DNA of 64,000 nt from CADCVT01 sp036389155 (GTDB taxonomy: Bacteria; Actinomycetota; Thermoleophilia; Solirubrobacterales; Solirubrobacteraceae): assembly GCA_036389155.1 (NCBI GenBank), contig DASVQN010000025.1, positions 17,389 through 81,388 of the forward strand. The letters are read 5' to 3'. The notes under the pieces are model-generated. The model saw only the letters and a list, made by a program, of their open reading frames with translations, made no database searches and was not told the origin of the DNA. How positions within the stretch are numbered: the stretch's first letter is position 1; the number at the start of each line of letters is the position of its first letter. A program made the position numbers and the translations under genes. This document shows positions 1-8,870 of this stretch, in pieces.

Positions 1-977
1 GAGGTAACGGTCAACAGGCCATGGTCGTGCGTCGCGAAGCGATCTTTGTACTCCTCGCCCCCGAGGCCGAAGTGGTAGCTCGCCGCCCCGGCCTCGAAGG
101 CCTCGCGGATCGTGTGGACGAGCAGGACGAAGCCGATCTTGTACTTGTCCCACCGCGGGTCGCGGCCGAGCTGGTAGTACCAGTCGCGGCCGGCGTGGCG
201 TAGGCCGTACCACGCGGCCGCGGGCTCGCCGTCGACGTCCGCGATCCACAGGCGCAGCCAGCCGCGCTCCAGCGCACGGGCGGCGAAGTCGCGGTGGAAG
301 GCGCGGCGGTCGTCGGTGAACGCGGCCGTGCCGCCCTCGGCCTCCCAGCGCAGGTCGTGCAGGCGGAACAATGTCTCGAGGTCGGCGGCCAGCGTCGCCG
401 GGTCCTCCGTGAGGCGGAACCGCAGGTCGCGGTCGCGGGCCAGGCGGCGCTCCATCCGGCGCACCTGGCCGCGGAAGTTCGAGCTCTTGCCGGCGAGCCA
501 CTCGTCCCACCCGAGCCCGTCGATCCGCAGGACGGGGCTGGGCTCGGTCCGGACGATCTCGCCGCCGAGGGCCTCGGCGACCCCGGAGTCGCCGGCGAGG
601 CGCTCGCCGAGGAGCAGGCCGCGCGGGCCGAGCTGCTCGGCCGTGCGGCGCAGCGCGGCGGCGGCGAGCGGGCGGTCGCCGGCGGCGCACAGCGGGCCGG
701 CCTCGTCGGCGGCGCCGTGGCCGAGGAAGCGCAGCAGCCGCAGCGGCCCGCGGTCGGCGCGGTAGAGCGGCAGCACGGCGGCGACACGCCCGTCGGCGGC
801 GCGCACGCGGGCGAGCGCGAGAGCCCGCCCGCCGCCGTACGCCGCCCACCACGCGGCCGCGAACTCGTGGGTGCCGAACGGGTTGCGCGCGGCCGCGGCG
901 AGGGCGTCCCACTCGGGCAGCGCGTCGTCGAGCGAGGCGAGTGGCTCGAGCGTGAAGGCGGGGTCGGCGGGCGGCAT
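1..977 (-). CDS. FemAB/GNAT-type acyltransferase, 3' end beyond the left edge
   Basis: The reverse strand is open from an ATG at 977 through position 1, about 325 codons with no stop, so the gene is cut by the window edge. The translation has the double-GNAT look of the CelD/BcsL-type acetyltransferases (Acetyltransf_6) linked to exopolysaccharide synthesis. There is an N-terminal GNAT-like half, then a central KSSNFRGQVRRMERRL segment, and near residue 305 the C-terminal FGLGGEEYKDRFA motif typical of this family. Such proteins are thought to transfer an acyl or amino-acyl group to a sugar or peptide; the substrate cannot be told here. It diverges from the ligase-like gene at 1017, leaving about 40 bp for two promoters. 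The neighbouring glycosyltransferases support a role in surface polysaccharide modification. Family confidence is good; the function is inferred. Confidence 0.8.
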   Translation of the reverse strand, partial: MPPADPAFTLEPLASLDDALPEWDALAAAARNPFGTHEFAAAWWAAYGGGRALALARVRAADGRVAAVLPLYRADRGPLRLLRFLGHGAADEAGPLCAAGDRPLAAAALRRTAEQLGPRGLLLGERLAGDSGVAEALGGEIVRTEPSPVLRIDGLGWDEWLAGKSSNFRGQVRRMERRLARDRDLRFRLTEDPATLAADLETLFRLHDLRWEAEGGTAAFTDDRRAFHRDFAARALERGWLRLWIADVDGEPAAAWYGLRHAGRDWYYQLGRDPRWDKYKIGFVLLVHTIREAFEAGAASYHFGLGGEEYKDRFATHDHGLLTVT

Positions 978-1016
978 GGGGGACGGACGATCTTGGCAGC
1001 CCCTCGGAGAAGTAAG

Positions 1017-3107
1017 GTGGCGGCCGTGGCGTCCGGCCCGGTCACTGCTCCTCGCCCGGTCCGCCCGGGCGACGTCGGACCCGACCCGGCGGTCTCGCGG
1101 CGGCGCCGTGCGGCGCTGCTCGTCCCCGCCGGGCTCGTCCTGCTCGCCGCCATCGTGCTGGCGGCGTTCGAGGGCGGCTACACCGAGACCGTCTGGTACC
1201 CGCTGGCGCTGTTCCTGCTGGCGCTGTTCGTGCTCGTCCTCGTCGTGGCACCGCCGTCGCGGACGGACCGGTCGCGGCCGTTCGAGGTCGCGGTGGTCCT
1301 GCTCGGGCTCTTCACGCTGTGGTCCTTCGCGTCGATCCTGTGGGCCGACACGCCCGGAGACGCGTGGGAGGGCGCGAACCGCACGCTCCTGTACTGGATC
1401 GCGTTCACGCTGGTCGGGCTGCGGCCGTGGCCGCCCGCGGCGACGCGCTGGCTGCTGCGCGGCGTCGCGCTGGGCATCGGCGCGCTCGCGGTCGGCCTGC
1501 TCGTCGTCACCGCGGTGCGGGAGGACCCGAGCACGGTCTTCGTCGAGGGGCGGATCTCGGACCCCTTCGGCTATGCGAACGCCACCGCGGACTTCTGGCT
1601 CATCGGCTTCTTCCCGGCGCTGCACCTGGCCATCGGCCGCGACTCGGCGTGGCCGCTGCGCGGCGTGTTCCTCGGCGTCTCCGTCCTCCTGCTGGAGACG
1701 GCGGTGCTGTCGCAGAGCCGGGGCGCGCTGCTGGCCTTCGGCATCGCGGCGACGTTGTTCGTGCTGGTGCACCCGCGCCACTGGACGGCGCTCGCGGCGA
1801 TGGCGGTGCCGATCGCGCTGGTCGCGCTCGGGTGGGACCAGCTCCTCGACGTGCGCGACGCCCTGACCCACGGCGAGCTCGACGACGCGCTGAACGACGC
1901 GCGGACGGTGATCGGCTTCAGCGCGCTGGGCGCGCTCGTCCTCGGCACGGTGGCGGCGTACGCGGACAAGACGGTGCGCGAGCGCGTCGCGCCGTCGGCG
2001 CGGCGCGAGCGGCTCGCCGAGCGCGGGTTCCTGGCGCTCGCGGCGGGTGTCGTGGTGGGCGTCGTCGTCGTGCTGGCGCTGTCCGGCGGGTGGATCGACG
2101 ACCGCTGGGAGGACTTCCGCACCACGAGCTACGACGAGGTCGAGTCGGGCCGTACCCGCCTGACCGGCTCGCTCGGCTCCGGCCGCTACGACTACTACCG
2201 CGTGTCGCTGAACGAGTTCCGCGACCGCCCCCTCGGCGGCGTCGGGGCCGAGAGCTTCGCGGTGCCCTACCTCGAGCACCGCCGGACCGACGAGGCCCCG
2301 CGCTACACGCACAGCCTCGCCTTCAGCCTCATCGCGACGCTGGGCCTCGTCGGCGCGCTGCTCTTCGCCGGGTTCCTCGTCGCGGCGCTGACCGGGGTCG
2401 CCCGCGTCCGCCTGCGGGCCACGCCGCCGGAGCGCGGCCTGGCCGTCGGCGCGCTCGGCGGCTTCGGCATGTGGTTCGTGCACGCCCAGGTGGACTGGCT
2501 GTGGGAGTACCCGGCGCTGACGATGCTCGCCCTCGGGCTGCTCGCGGTCGCGCTGCGCATCGACGACCGGCGCGAGCTGCCGGGCCAGGTCGCCGCGGGA
2601 TGGCCCGTCGGGACGATCGCGACGCGGACCGCGCTCGCCGTCCTGGTCGTGGCCGGCGCCGTGTCGCTTGCGCTGGCGGGCGCCGCTGCCCGCTTCGAGC
2701 GCTCGGCCTACAAGACGCAGCGCACGGACCCGGCGTCGACCCTCTCGCGGCTGGAGCGCGCGGCGGACCTGGACCCGCTCAGCGCCGATCCACTGATCGG
2801 CCGCGCGGTCATCCTGCGCACGCGGGGGCGGGCCGGCGAGGCGCGGGCCGACCTGGCGGAGGCGATCGACCGCGAGCCCAACAACTGGTTCGCCCACTTC
2901 GAGGCCGCCCTGCTCGCCGGGAGCGAGCGCCGATGGGCCGATGCGGAGAGGAGCATCCGCCGAACCGCCGAACTGAATCCGCGACAACCGTTGGTCGCCC
3001 GGGTCCGCCGGCGCATCGCGTCTAGACGAACGATCGACCCCGTTGCCGTCGAGCGGGATCTGGGTACCCAGCTTTCTGTACGTTTGAGACCCTTCGATTT
3101 CAATTAG
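1017..3107 (+). CDS. O-antigen ligase/polymerase-like membrane protein with C-terminal TPRs
   Basis: About 696 residues. Roughly the first 540 are polytopic, with a dozen or so hydrophobic segments. They include a central loop with the RPLGGVGAESF motif near residue 404, which matches the large periplasmic/extracellular loop of Wzy_C (O-antigen ligase) proteins. Residues about 560-665 form a soluble TPR-like tail (LERAADLDPLSADPLIG, then LAEAIDREPNNWFAHFE). This ligase-plus-TPR arrangement is common in Gram-positive and myxobacterial polysaccharide loci. The protein probably polymerises or transfers lipid-linked glycans outside the membrane. A GTG at 1017 has GGAGA six bases upstream; a second in-frame GTG at 1026 is the alternative start. 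The gene is divergent from the acyltransferase at 977. Substrate unknown. Confidence 0.85.
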   Translation: MAAVASGPVTAPRPVRPGDVGPDPAVSRRRRAALLVPAGLVLLAAIVLAAFEGGYTETVWYPLALFLLALFVLVLVVAPPSRTDRSRPFEVAVVLLGLFTLWSFASILWADTPGDAWEGANRTLLYWIAFTLVGLRPWPPAATRWLLRGVALGIGALAVGLLVVTAVREDPSTVFVEGRISDPFGYANATADFWLIGFFPALHLAIGRDSAWPLRGVFLGVSVLLLETAVLSQSRGALLAFGIAATLFVLVHPRHWTALAAMAVPIALVALGWDQLLDVRDALTHGELDDALNDARTVIGFSALGALVLGTVAAYADKTVRERVAPSARRERLAERGFLALAAGVVVGVVVVLALSGGWIDDRWEDFRTTSYDEVESGRTRLTGSLGSGRYDYYRVSLNEFRDRPLGGVGAESFAVPYLEHRRTDEAPRYTHSLAFSLIATLGLVGALLFAGFLVAALTGVARVRLRATPPERGLAVGALGGFGMWFVHAQVDWLWEYPALTMLALGLLAVALRIDDRRELPGQVAAGWPVGTIATRTALAVLVVAGAVSLALAGAAARFERSAYKTQRTDPASTLSRLERAADLDPLSADPLIGRAVILRTRGRAGEARADLAEAIDREPNNWFAHFEAALLAGSERRWADAERSIRRTAELNPRQPLVARVRRRIASRRTIDPVAVERDLGTQLSVRLRPFDFN

Positions 3108-3235
3108 CCGATTGTGGTGTCGGCGATTCGTCCAGCGGGTACATGGGAACCCGACGGACGGGCTACTATTGCCACGCCCGCTGCCTGTGACGGCAGACGT
3201 CGTAGCCCAAGGTTCTTCCTGAGAGGTCGCCCACA

Positions 3236-3562
3236 ATGCGGATTGCCGGACTGACAGCTTTGCTCACCTCGTTGCTGCTTGCCATCGGCGGCGGCACTGC
3301 GCTTGCGCAGAACACTCCCAGCTCGCGCGGCTACGACGAGTCGCTTGGCGTCATCGGCGAGATCCAGAGCGAGGAGCCGACCCCGCCCGCCCAGCGCGAG
3401 GAGCAGCCGGAGACGCCCACCACGCCGCCGCCGGTCGAGCAGCGTGAGGGCAGCCTGCCCTTCACGGGCCTCGACCTCGGCATCGTCGCCGCGATGGGCG
3501 TGGTGCTCCTCGGCACCGGCCTGGTGCTGCGCCGCTCGACGCGCCGCAGCCCGACCACCTAG
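3236..3562 (+). CDS. Small secreted LPXTG-type surface protein
   Basis: This 108-residue protein has a clear signal peptide (about residues 1-24, ending in TALA before QNTP). A Pro/Glu-rich spacer of about 45 residues follows, then the sorting-like motif LPFTG, a hydrophobic stretch of about 20 residues and a basic tail (RRSTRRSPTT). This is the layout of sortase substrates or of LPXTG-like membrane-anchored proteins. No sortase lies in the window, so the partner must be elsewhere or the protein simply stays membrane-anchored. A TACTAT element at 3164-3169 could be the -10 of its own promoter. The roughly 60-base leader then contains a short CTGCC/GGCAG hairpin, and GAGAGG lies upstream of the ATG. 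The gene sits inside the polysaccharide locus; no domain is recognised beyond the anchor. Confidence 0.8.
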   Translation: MRIAGLTALLTSLLLAIGGGTALAQNTPSSRGYDESLGVIGEIQSEEPTPPAQREEQPETPTTPPPVEQREGSLPFTGLDLGIVAAMGVVLLGTGLVLRRSTRRSPTT

Positions 3563-3590
3563 CAACGCCACCGGGCATACGACGTCTTCG

Positions 3591-3620
3591 CGAAGCCCGC
3601 GGCCCCGGCCGCGGGCTTCG
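3591..3620. terminator. Bidirectional hairpin between convergent genes
   Basis: CGAAGCCCGCGGC (3591-3603) pairs perfectly with 3608-3620 across a short C-rich loop, a 13-bp stem followed on the plus side by TCGTCGTTT. It lies exactly between the stop of the LPXTG gene (3562) and the stop of the convergent glycosyltransferase (3626), so it probably terminates both transcripts. The U-tract is weak. Confidence 0.75.
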
Positions 3621-3625
3621 TCGTT

Positions 3626-4747
3626 TCAGCGGCGCCCGAGGTAGTGCTCGGCGTGCAGCGCCGCCGCGGCGCCGACGTCCAGGCGCCCGGCCACCACGGC
3701 GCGTCCGCGCCGGCCGTACCCGGCCGCGAGCTCGGGGTCGGCGAGGAGCCGGCGGCACGCCTCGACCAGCCCGTCCACGTCGCCGGGCGGCACCACGAGC
3801 GCAGCGTCGCCGGCCAGCGCGGCCAGGTCGGACACCGCGGTCACCACCACCGGCGTGCCCGACGCCAGCGCCTCGAGCGCGCCCAGGCCGAGGCCCTCGG
3901 GGCCGGTGGTGGGGAAGACGAACACGTCCGCCGCCGCGAGCAGCTCCGGCACGTCCTCGCGCACGCCGACGACCCGCAGGCGGTCGCCCAGCGGGGCGGC
4001 GGCTCGGTCGAGCTCGGCGCGCAGCGGGCCGTCGCCGGCGGCGACCACGACGGTCCGCCCGGGGTCGCGGTCGAGCTCGGCCGCCAGCTTCGGCAGCAGC
4101 TCGACGCCCTTCCCCGGGCGCATGTGCGAGGTGGAGAGGACGAGCCGGTCGTCGTCGCCGATGCCCAGGCTCTCGCGCGCGGCGCGTCGCCGCTCCTCGT
4201 CGGGCCGGTAGGCGTCCGGATCGACGCCGAGGTAGGCCACGACGACCTTCTCGGCCGGGACGCCGAGCGCGATCAGGTCGTCGCGGACGCGCTCGGAGAC
4301 CGAGAAGAGCACCTCGACCTGGCGCCCGAGCCAGCGGTGGCGCGCGGTGGCCATCGTCAGGCGCGAGGTCCCCGGCGTGATGTGCTTCGTCGTGAAGCGG
4401 TGCTCCACGCCGAGCGCCCGCCCCACGGCCAGGGCGAGGTACGCGTCGAGCCCGAAGTGGGCGTGCAGGTGGGTCGCGCGGGCCGCGCGCAGGACGCGGC
4501 CCAGGCCGCGCAGCGCCCGCGGGTCGGCCGGATGGCGCGCGAGGGGAACGTGGTGGATCGTGGCCTCGACGTCGCGGGCGAACGCCGCCGACGCCGGTGC
4601 CTCGGGGAAGACCAGGTGCGTCTCCGAGCCGGCCTCCGCGCACATCCGCGCCACCGCTACGAGGAAGCGCTCGAAGCTGCCGTACTGCTGCGACCGCCAG
4701 CCCATCACGTGGACGATGGAGGGCCTCGAACCGGAGGCCCGGCTCAT
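3626..4747 (-). CDS. Glycosyltransferase family 4 (GT-B)
   Basis: This 373-residue protein has a two-domain GT-B layout. The N-terminal acceptor domain includes HLHAHFGLDAY. The C-terminal nucleotide-sugar domain has LSTSHMRPGKGVE, then VVAAGDGPLR, and the EX7E motif as EGLGLGALE near residue 287. It should transfer a sugar from a nucleotide-activated donor during assembly of the surface polysaccharide; donor and acceptor cannot be read from sequence. It starts with ATG at 4747, 47 bp from the divergent deacetylase-like gene, and converges on the LPXTG gene. Length is normal for the family. Confidence 0.88.
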   Translation of the reverse strand: MSRASGSRPSIVHVMGWRSQQYGSFERFLVAVARMCAEAGSETHLVFPEAPASAAFARDVEATIHHVPLARHPADPRALRGLGRVLRAARATHLHAHFGLDAYLALAVGRALGVEHRFTTKHITPGTSRLTMATARHRWLGRQVEVLFSVSERVRDDLIALGVPAEKVVVAYLGVDPDAYRPDEERRRAARESLGIGDDDRLVLSTSHMRPGKGVELLPKLAAELDRDPGRTVVVAAGDGPLRAELDRAAAPLGDRLRVVGVREDVPELLAAADVFVFPTTGPEGLGLGALEALASGTPVVVTAVSDLAALAGDAALVVPPGDVDGLVEACRRLLADPELAAGYGRRGRAVVAGRLDVGAAAALHAEHYLGRR

Positions 4748-4794
4748 CGTCTAGCGTCCCGCGCGGTCATGGGCGGCGGCAAGCATACGCGCTG

Positions 4795-6156
4795 GTGACC
4801 GCCGTCCAGGGTCGCCTGACGGCGGCACCCGACGCGCCGGAGCGGGGCATCGCCGAGCTGCTCGCGTGGCTGTGGAGGCTCGGCCCGGTCCGCGACGAGC
4901 CCGCGCCCGGGACGGTCGCGATCGCCGGCCCGGAGGCGGCGGCCGAGCTGCGGGCCGCGGTCCGCGCCGGCGGGCTGGCGGGCGCCGTGATCCTGGCGCC
5001 GGGCGCCCGGCCGGAGGCCCCCGGGCTCCCCGCGCGGACCGTCGCGTCCGGCGCGGCGCGCTTCCGCGGGGTCGGTCGCGTCAGCGGCGAGCACACCCTG
5101 CTCGGGGGAGGGACGGCCGCCGTCTCGTCATCGCTCGGGACCCACGCCGTCCGCGAGGACCGCGTGCTCGTCGCCGGCGCATCGCCGCAGCGCTGGGGCG
5201 ACCTGACGCAGTGGTGGCTGCTGCCGGCCCTGGCCGACTTCCTGCCCTCCGTCCTCGGGCGCCCGCTGGTCGCGCTGCCGCCGGTGGGGTGCCTGCGCCT
5301 CGACGACGCACCCGGCACCGCGGAGCTCCAGCTGCTCGGCCACGCCAAGCCGGACGGACGCGAACGCGCCCGGATCCGCGCCATGCTCGACGCGGTCGAG
5401 CGCTCGGGCAGCCGACTCGTGATCGCCGTCGTCGCCCGCGCGCTGCGCGACGAGGCGATCGTGCCGATCGAGGAGGTCTGGCCGCAGTCGATCGCGCTCC
5501 TGGCCGAGGGCGTCGAGCGCGGCGTCCTCGAGCCGGCGTGCCACGGGCTGCTGCACCTCGACCCGGCCGAGCACGCGGCCGGGCGCGTCGCCGCCCGCGA
5601 GTTCCTGCGGCTCGATCGCGAGCAGGCCGGCCGCCACCTCGACGAGGCGCTGGCGTGGATGAGCGAGCGGCTCGGCCCGGCACGCAGCTTCATCGCGCCG
5701 GCGTGGGGCTACAGCGACGGCGCCCTGGAGGCGGCGGCGGAGCGAGGGCTCGTGACGTGGATGCCGCCCCAGGCGGGACCGCTGCTCGCCGGCCACCTGC
5801 TGCACGAGACCCTGCACGACGGCCTGCCCGGCCTCACGCGGCTGGACTACGCGCCGCTGGCGCGGATCGCCGCCGCGGGGCTGCCGCCGACCGTCGTGTT
5901 CCACGGACGGCTGCTCGACGGCCGGATGGAGCGCCTGCGCGAGGCGCGCGACGTCGCGTCGCTCGCGCGCCTGCTGCGCCGCCGCGACCTCGAGCGCGTC
6001 GCCGCGCTGCCCGGCGTCCGCTGGGTCGGCGCGGAGGAGCTCGCCGCGCGCCTGCGCGCGCACGGCGAGGTCGACGTGGACGGCGACCGCGTCCCGCCCG
6101 GGGCGGACGCGATCCTCATCGACGGCGGTCCAGGGCCTCCTCGTACAGCGCCCTGA
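4795..6156 (+). CDS. Polysaccharide-deacetylase-like (NodB-fold) protein
   Basis: From GTG 4795 the product has 453 residues. The first 150 or so are Ala-rich and unrecognised. The rest resembles a divergent carbohydrate esterase 4/NodB barrel. LRLDDAPG (near residue 166) stands for the metal-binding Asp-Asp motif, CHGLLHLD (near 248) for the His motif, and APAWGYSD (near 300) for the substrate-groove Arg/Pro motif, though the Arg is replaced. That pattern suggests a metal-dependent deacetylase or a non-catalytic relative, probably acting on an amino sugar in the local polysaccharide. No signal peptide is seen, so it may act in the cytoplasm. The 3' end overlaps the convergent glycosyltransferase gene by 41 bp (6116-6156). 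Confidence 0.65.
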   Translation: MTAVQGRLTAAPDAPERGIAELLAWLWRLGPVRDEPAPGTVAIAGPEAAAELRAAVRAGGLAGAVILAPGARPEAPGLPARTVASGAARFRGVGRVSGEHTLLGGGTAAVSSSLGTHAVREDRVLVAGASPQRWGDLTQWWLLPALADFLPSVLGRPLVALPPVGCLRLDDAPGTAELQLLGHAKPDGRERARIRAMLDAVERSGSRLVIAVVARALRDEAIVPIEEVWPQSIALLAEGVERGVLEPACHGLLHLDPAEHAAGRVAAREFLRLDREQAGRHLDEALAWMSERLGPARSFIAPAWGYSDGALEAAAERGLVTWMPPQAGPLLAGHLLHETLHDGLPGLTRLDYAPLARIAAAGLPPTVVFHGRLLDGRMERLREARDVASLARLLRRRDLERVAALPGVRWVGAEELAARLRAHGEVDVDGDRVPPGADAILIDGGPGPPRTAP

Positions 6157-7237
6157 GCCGCAGCGCCCACCCCTCGGCGGTGAACCGCTCCTCGAACGTG
6201 CGGCGGGCCGCGGCACCCATCTCGGCGCGGCGTGCCGGGTCCTCGAGCAGCCCCGACAGCGCCTCGGCCACCGGCCCGGCCGTCGGGGGGTTGGGGACGA
6301 GCACGCCGCCGACGGCGTCGTCGACGATCTCGGGCACGCCGCCGATGTCGGTGGCCACGACCGGGACGCCTGCGGCGGCCGCCTCGATCAGCGCGGTCGG
6401 CAGCGCGTCGATGCGCGTGGGGTGCAGGAGGACGTCCGTCGCGTCGAGCACGTCCATCACGTCGCCGCGCTGGCCGACCAGCTGCACGGCGTCGCCCACG
6501 CGCGCGGCCATCCGTTCGATCTCCGGGCGGAACGGCCCCTCCCCGGCGACGAGCAGGCGGATGCGCGGCACCCGCTCGCGCACCCGCTCGACCGCGTCGA
6601 TCGCGACGTCGTGCCCCTTCCCGTCGCGCAGGACCGCGAGCATCGTCACGACGAGGTCGTCCGGCCGCAGGCCGAGCTCGGCGCGCACGGCCGCGCCGGC
6701 GCCGGGGCGCGCGCGGCCCGGGATCCCGTTGCGGACGGTCACGACGTGCTCGGGCCGGTCCCAGCCGGTGGCCAGGTAGGCCGCACGGGCGGCCTCCGAG
6801 ACGGCGATGACGCGGTGGGCGCGCCGGCGCGCGGCGGCCATCAGGCGGTTCTTGACGGCGTCGCGCCCGGTCTCGTCCCACGCCATCACGTGCAGCGTCG
6901 AGAACGACGGGATCCGCAGGGCGCGGGCGGAGAGGCCGCCGAGCAGGTCCGCGTAGCCGAGATGGGTGTGCACGATGTCCGGCCTGATGCGGCGCACGTG
7001 GCGCAGGACGCGCGCCGCCCCGCGCGGATCGTGCAGCAGCGTGATGCCCACGAGCTCGGGCTCGACGCCCTGCGCGAGCAGCCGCGCGGCCGCGGGGCTC
7101 TCGTCGACGCCCTGGAGGTAGGCGACCGACAGATCGAGCCCGGCGGCCGGAGCGCCGGCCGCGAAGTCGCCGAGCAGCATCTCGGCCCCGCCCCACGTGA
7201 GGCTGTCGATGATGGCGAGGACGCGCAGGGGTCGCAC
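6116..7237 (-). CDS. Glycosyltransferase family 4 (GT-B)
   Basis: This 373-residue GT-B enzyme has the glycine-rich start DSLTWGGAEMLLG, typical of GT4 acceptor domains, and VHTHLGYADLL mid-domain. The donor half has VRNGIPG, VAGEGPFRPEIER and a modified EX7E motif in which Asp replaces the first Glu (DALPTALIE). ATDIGGVPEIV closes the nucleotide-sugar site. It probably adds a sugar in the same surface-glycan pathway as its neighbours. The start is ATG 7237, divergent from the chain-length regulator at 7303. The last 41 bases run antisense through the end of the deacetylase-like gene. Confidence 0.88.
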   Translation of the reverse strand: MRPLRVLAIIDSLTWGGAEMLLGDFAAGAPAAGLDLSVAYLQGVDESPAAARLLAQGVEPELVGITLLHDPRGAARVLRHVRRIRPDIVHTHLGYADLLGGLSARALRIPSFSTLHVMAWDETGRDAVKNRLMAAARRRAHRVIAVSEAARAAYLATGWDRPEHVVTVRNGIPGRARPGAGAAVRAELGLRPDDLVVTMLAVLRDGKGHDVAIDAVERVRERVPRIRLLVAGEGPFRPEIERMAARVGDAVQLVGQRGDVMDVLDATDVLLHPTRIDALPTALIEAAAAGVPVVATDIGGVPEIVDDAVGGVLVPNPPTAGPVAEALSGLLEDPARRAEMGAAARRTFEERFTAEGWALRLRALYEEALDRRR

Positions 7238-7285
7238 GCGGAGGCATCCTATGGAGCGGTCCAGCGACGGCGATCGCGGCCGATA

Positions 7286-7302
7286 AGGGGGGACGACCCC
7301 CT
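7286..7302 (+). promoter_or_regulatory. Hairpin covering the ribosome binding site of the BY-kinase gene
   Basis: AGGGGG (7286-7291) pairs with CCCCCT (7297-7302) around the loop GACGA, and the ATG follows immediately at 7303. The 5' arm is the only Shine-Dalgarno-like sequence, so the stem would hide the ribosome binding site. An alternative in-frame TTG at 7315 would avoid the structure. Regulatory use is inference. Confidence 0.4.
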
Positions 7303-8865
7303 ATGCTCCGCCCCTTGGACCGCTTCCCCTCAACGACCCCTGCCGCCGCACGGCAGGAGGGGGCGCTCGCGCAGTACCTCCGCGCGATCCGCCTTCACCC
7401 GTTCGTCATCGCGCTCGTGACCCTGCTGACGATCGCCGCCGCGGTCGCCTGGGTGGTGCGCAAGGACCCCGTCTACAAGGCCACGGCCGAGATCCTCGTG
7501 ACCCCGATGCCGGCCGACAGCAACTCGCTCTTCGGCCTCCAGCTGCTGCGCGAGTCCAACGACCCGACGCGCACGCTGCAGACCGCGGCGTCGCTGGTCG
7601 AGACCGCCCGCGCCGCCGAGCTGGCCGCGAAGCGGATGGGCCCCGGCTTCACGCGCAGCTCGGTCCAGGAGCAGGTCGTCGTCGAGCCGCAGGGTCAGAG
7701 CAACATTCTCGCGGTGACCGCCGAGGGCGGCAGCGGGGAAGCCGCCGCCCGGCTCGCGAACACCTTCGTCGCGTCGTCGCTCGACGCGCGCCGCGAGACG
7801 CTGCGCAAGCAGATCGCGACGCTCATCAGCGCCGTCGAGGGCGACATCCCGCAGACGTCGCCGACGACGCCGGCGCCGGAGGGGAGTCAGGCCGCGGAGA
7901 CCCGCGCCGAGCTCACGCAGCTGCGCCGCATCGCCAACGGCAGCGACCCGACGCTCTCGCTCGCCCAGCGCGCGATCGCGCCCGGGTCCCCGACCGGCCC
8001 GCCGGCGCCGCTGGTGATCATCATCGCCGCGATCGCCGGCCTGGCGCTGAGCGCCGGCGCCGCGCTCCTGATGGAGGCCACCAACCGGCGCGTGCGCGAC
8101 GTCGACGAGCTGCTCAGCGTCTACCCGATGCCGGTGCTGGCCCGGATCCCGAAGGTCTCGGGCCGCGACAGCGGCGGCGCGCTCTCGCTGCCGCCGGCCG
8201 CCCGCGAGGCCTACCGGACGCTGCAGGTCCAGCTCGACCAGGAGGCCGGGCGCTCCCGCGTCATCATGCTCACGAGCGCCAACAGCGCGGACGGCAAGAC
8301 GAACGCCGCGGTCCACCTCGGCCTCGCGCTCGTCGCCGCCGGGCGCCGCGTCATCCTCATCGACTTCGACCTGCGCAAGCCCGATGTCGCGCGCCTCATG
8401 CGGCTGCCGGAGTCGGGCGGCCTGGTCTCGCTGCTGTCGGGGCGCCACAAGCTCGAGGAGGTCCTCGTGCCCGCGCCGCAGCTGCCGCCGCTGCGCGTCG
8501 CGCCGGCCGGCACGGGCGAGGGCGACGCGCTGCTGCTCTCCGCGCTCGCGCGCCGGCTCGGCGACATCCTCGGCGAGGCGCGCGAGCTCGCCGACTACGT
8601 GATCCTCGACACCGCCCCGCTCGGCGAGGTCAGCGACGCGCTGCGGCTCGTCCCGTACGTCGACGACGTCATCGTCGTCGCGCGGCCGAACAACACGCAG
8701 CGCCAGGACCTCGAGGCCATGCGCGACCTGCTCGTGCGCGCGGGCGTCGAGCCCACCGGCCTCATCGTCGTGGGCGCGAGCGGCTCGCGCTCGAGCCGGT
8801 ACCACACGTACGGGACGCCGCCCCGGTCGCGCGGCCGTCGCACGCTGACCCGCACCGGGGGGTAG
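7303..8865 (+). CDS. Wzz-type chain-length determinant fused to a BY-kinase-like ATPase
   Basis: 520 residues. The N-terminal Wzz domain is bracketed by two membrane helices (about residues 30-50 and 236-256), with an extracellular loop between. A cytoplasmic ATPase follows: Walker A-like SANSADGKTN near 325-334, Walker A' as ILIDFDLRKP near 350, and Walker B as VILDTAPL near 433. This is the fused arrangement of Gram-negative Wzc and of some actinobacterial polysaccharide co-polymerases. It should control the length and export of the polymer made by the adjacent Wzy-like protein. The usual Tyr-rich tail is reduced to RYHTYG, so autophosphorylation may be limited. Six bases separate it from the next gene, implying one operon from here to 14341. 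Confidence 0.85.
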   Translation: MLRPLDRFPSTTPAAARQEGALAQYLRAIRLHPFVIALVTLLTIAAAVAWVVRKDPVYKATAEILVTPMPADSNSLFGLQLLRESNDPTRTLQTAASLVETARAAELAAKRMGPGFTRSSVQEQVVVEPQGQSNILAVTAEGGSGEAAARLANTFVASSLDARRETLRKQIATLISAVEGDIPQTSPTTPAPEGSQAAETRAELTQLRRIANGSDPTLSLAQRAIAPGSPTGPPAPLVIIIAAIAGLALSAGAALLMEATNRRVRDVDELLSVYPMPVLARIPKVSGRDSGGALSLPPAAREAYRTLQVQLDQEAGRSRVIMLTSANSADGKTNAAVHLGLALVAAGRRVILIDFDLRKPDVARLMRLPESGGLVSLLSGRHKLEEVLVPAPQLPPLRVAPAGTGEGDALLLSALARRLGDILGEARELADYVILDTAPLGEVSDALRLVPYVDDVIVVARPNNTQRQDLEAMRDLLVRAGVEPTGLIVVGASGSRSSRYHTYGTPPRSRGRRTLTRTGG

Positions 8866-8870
8866 CGCCC

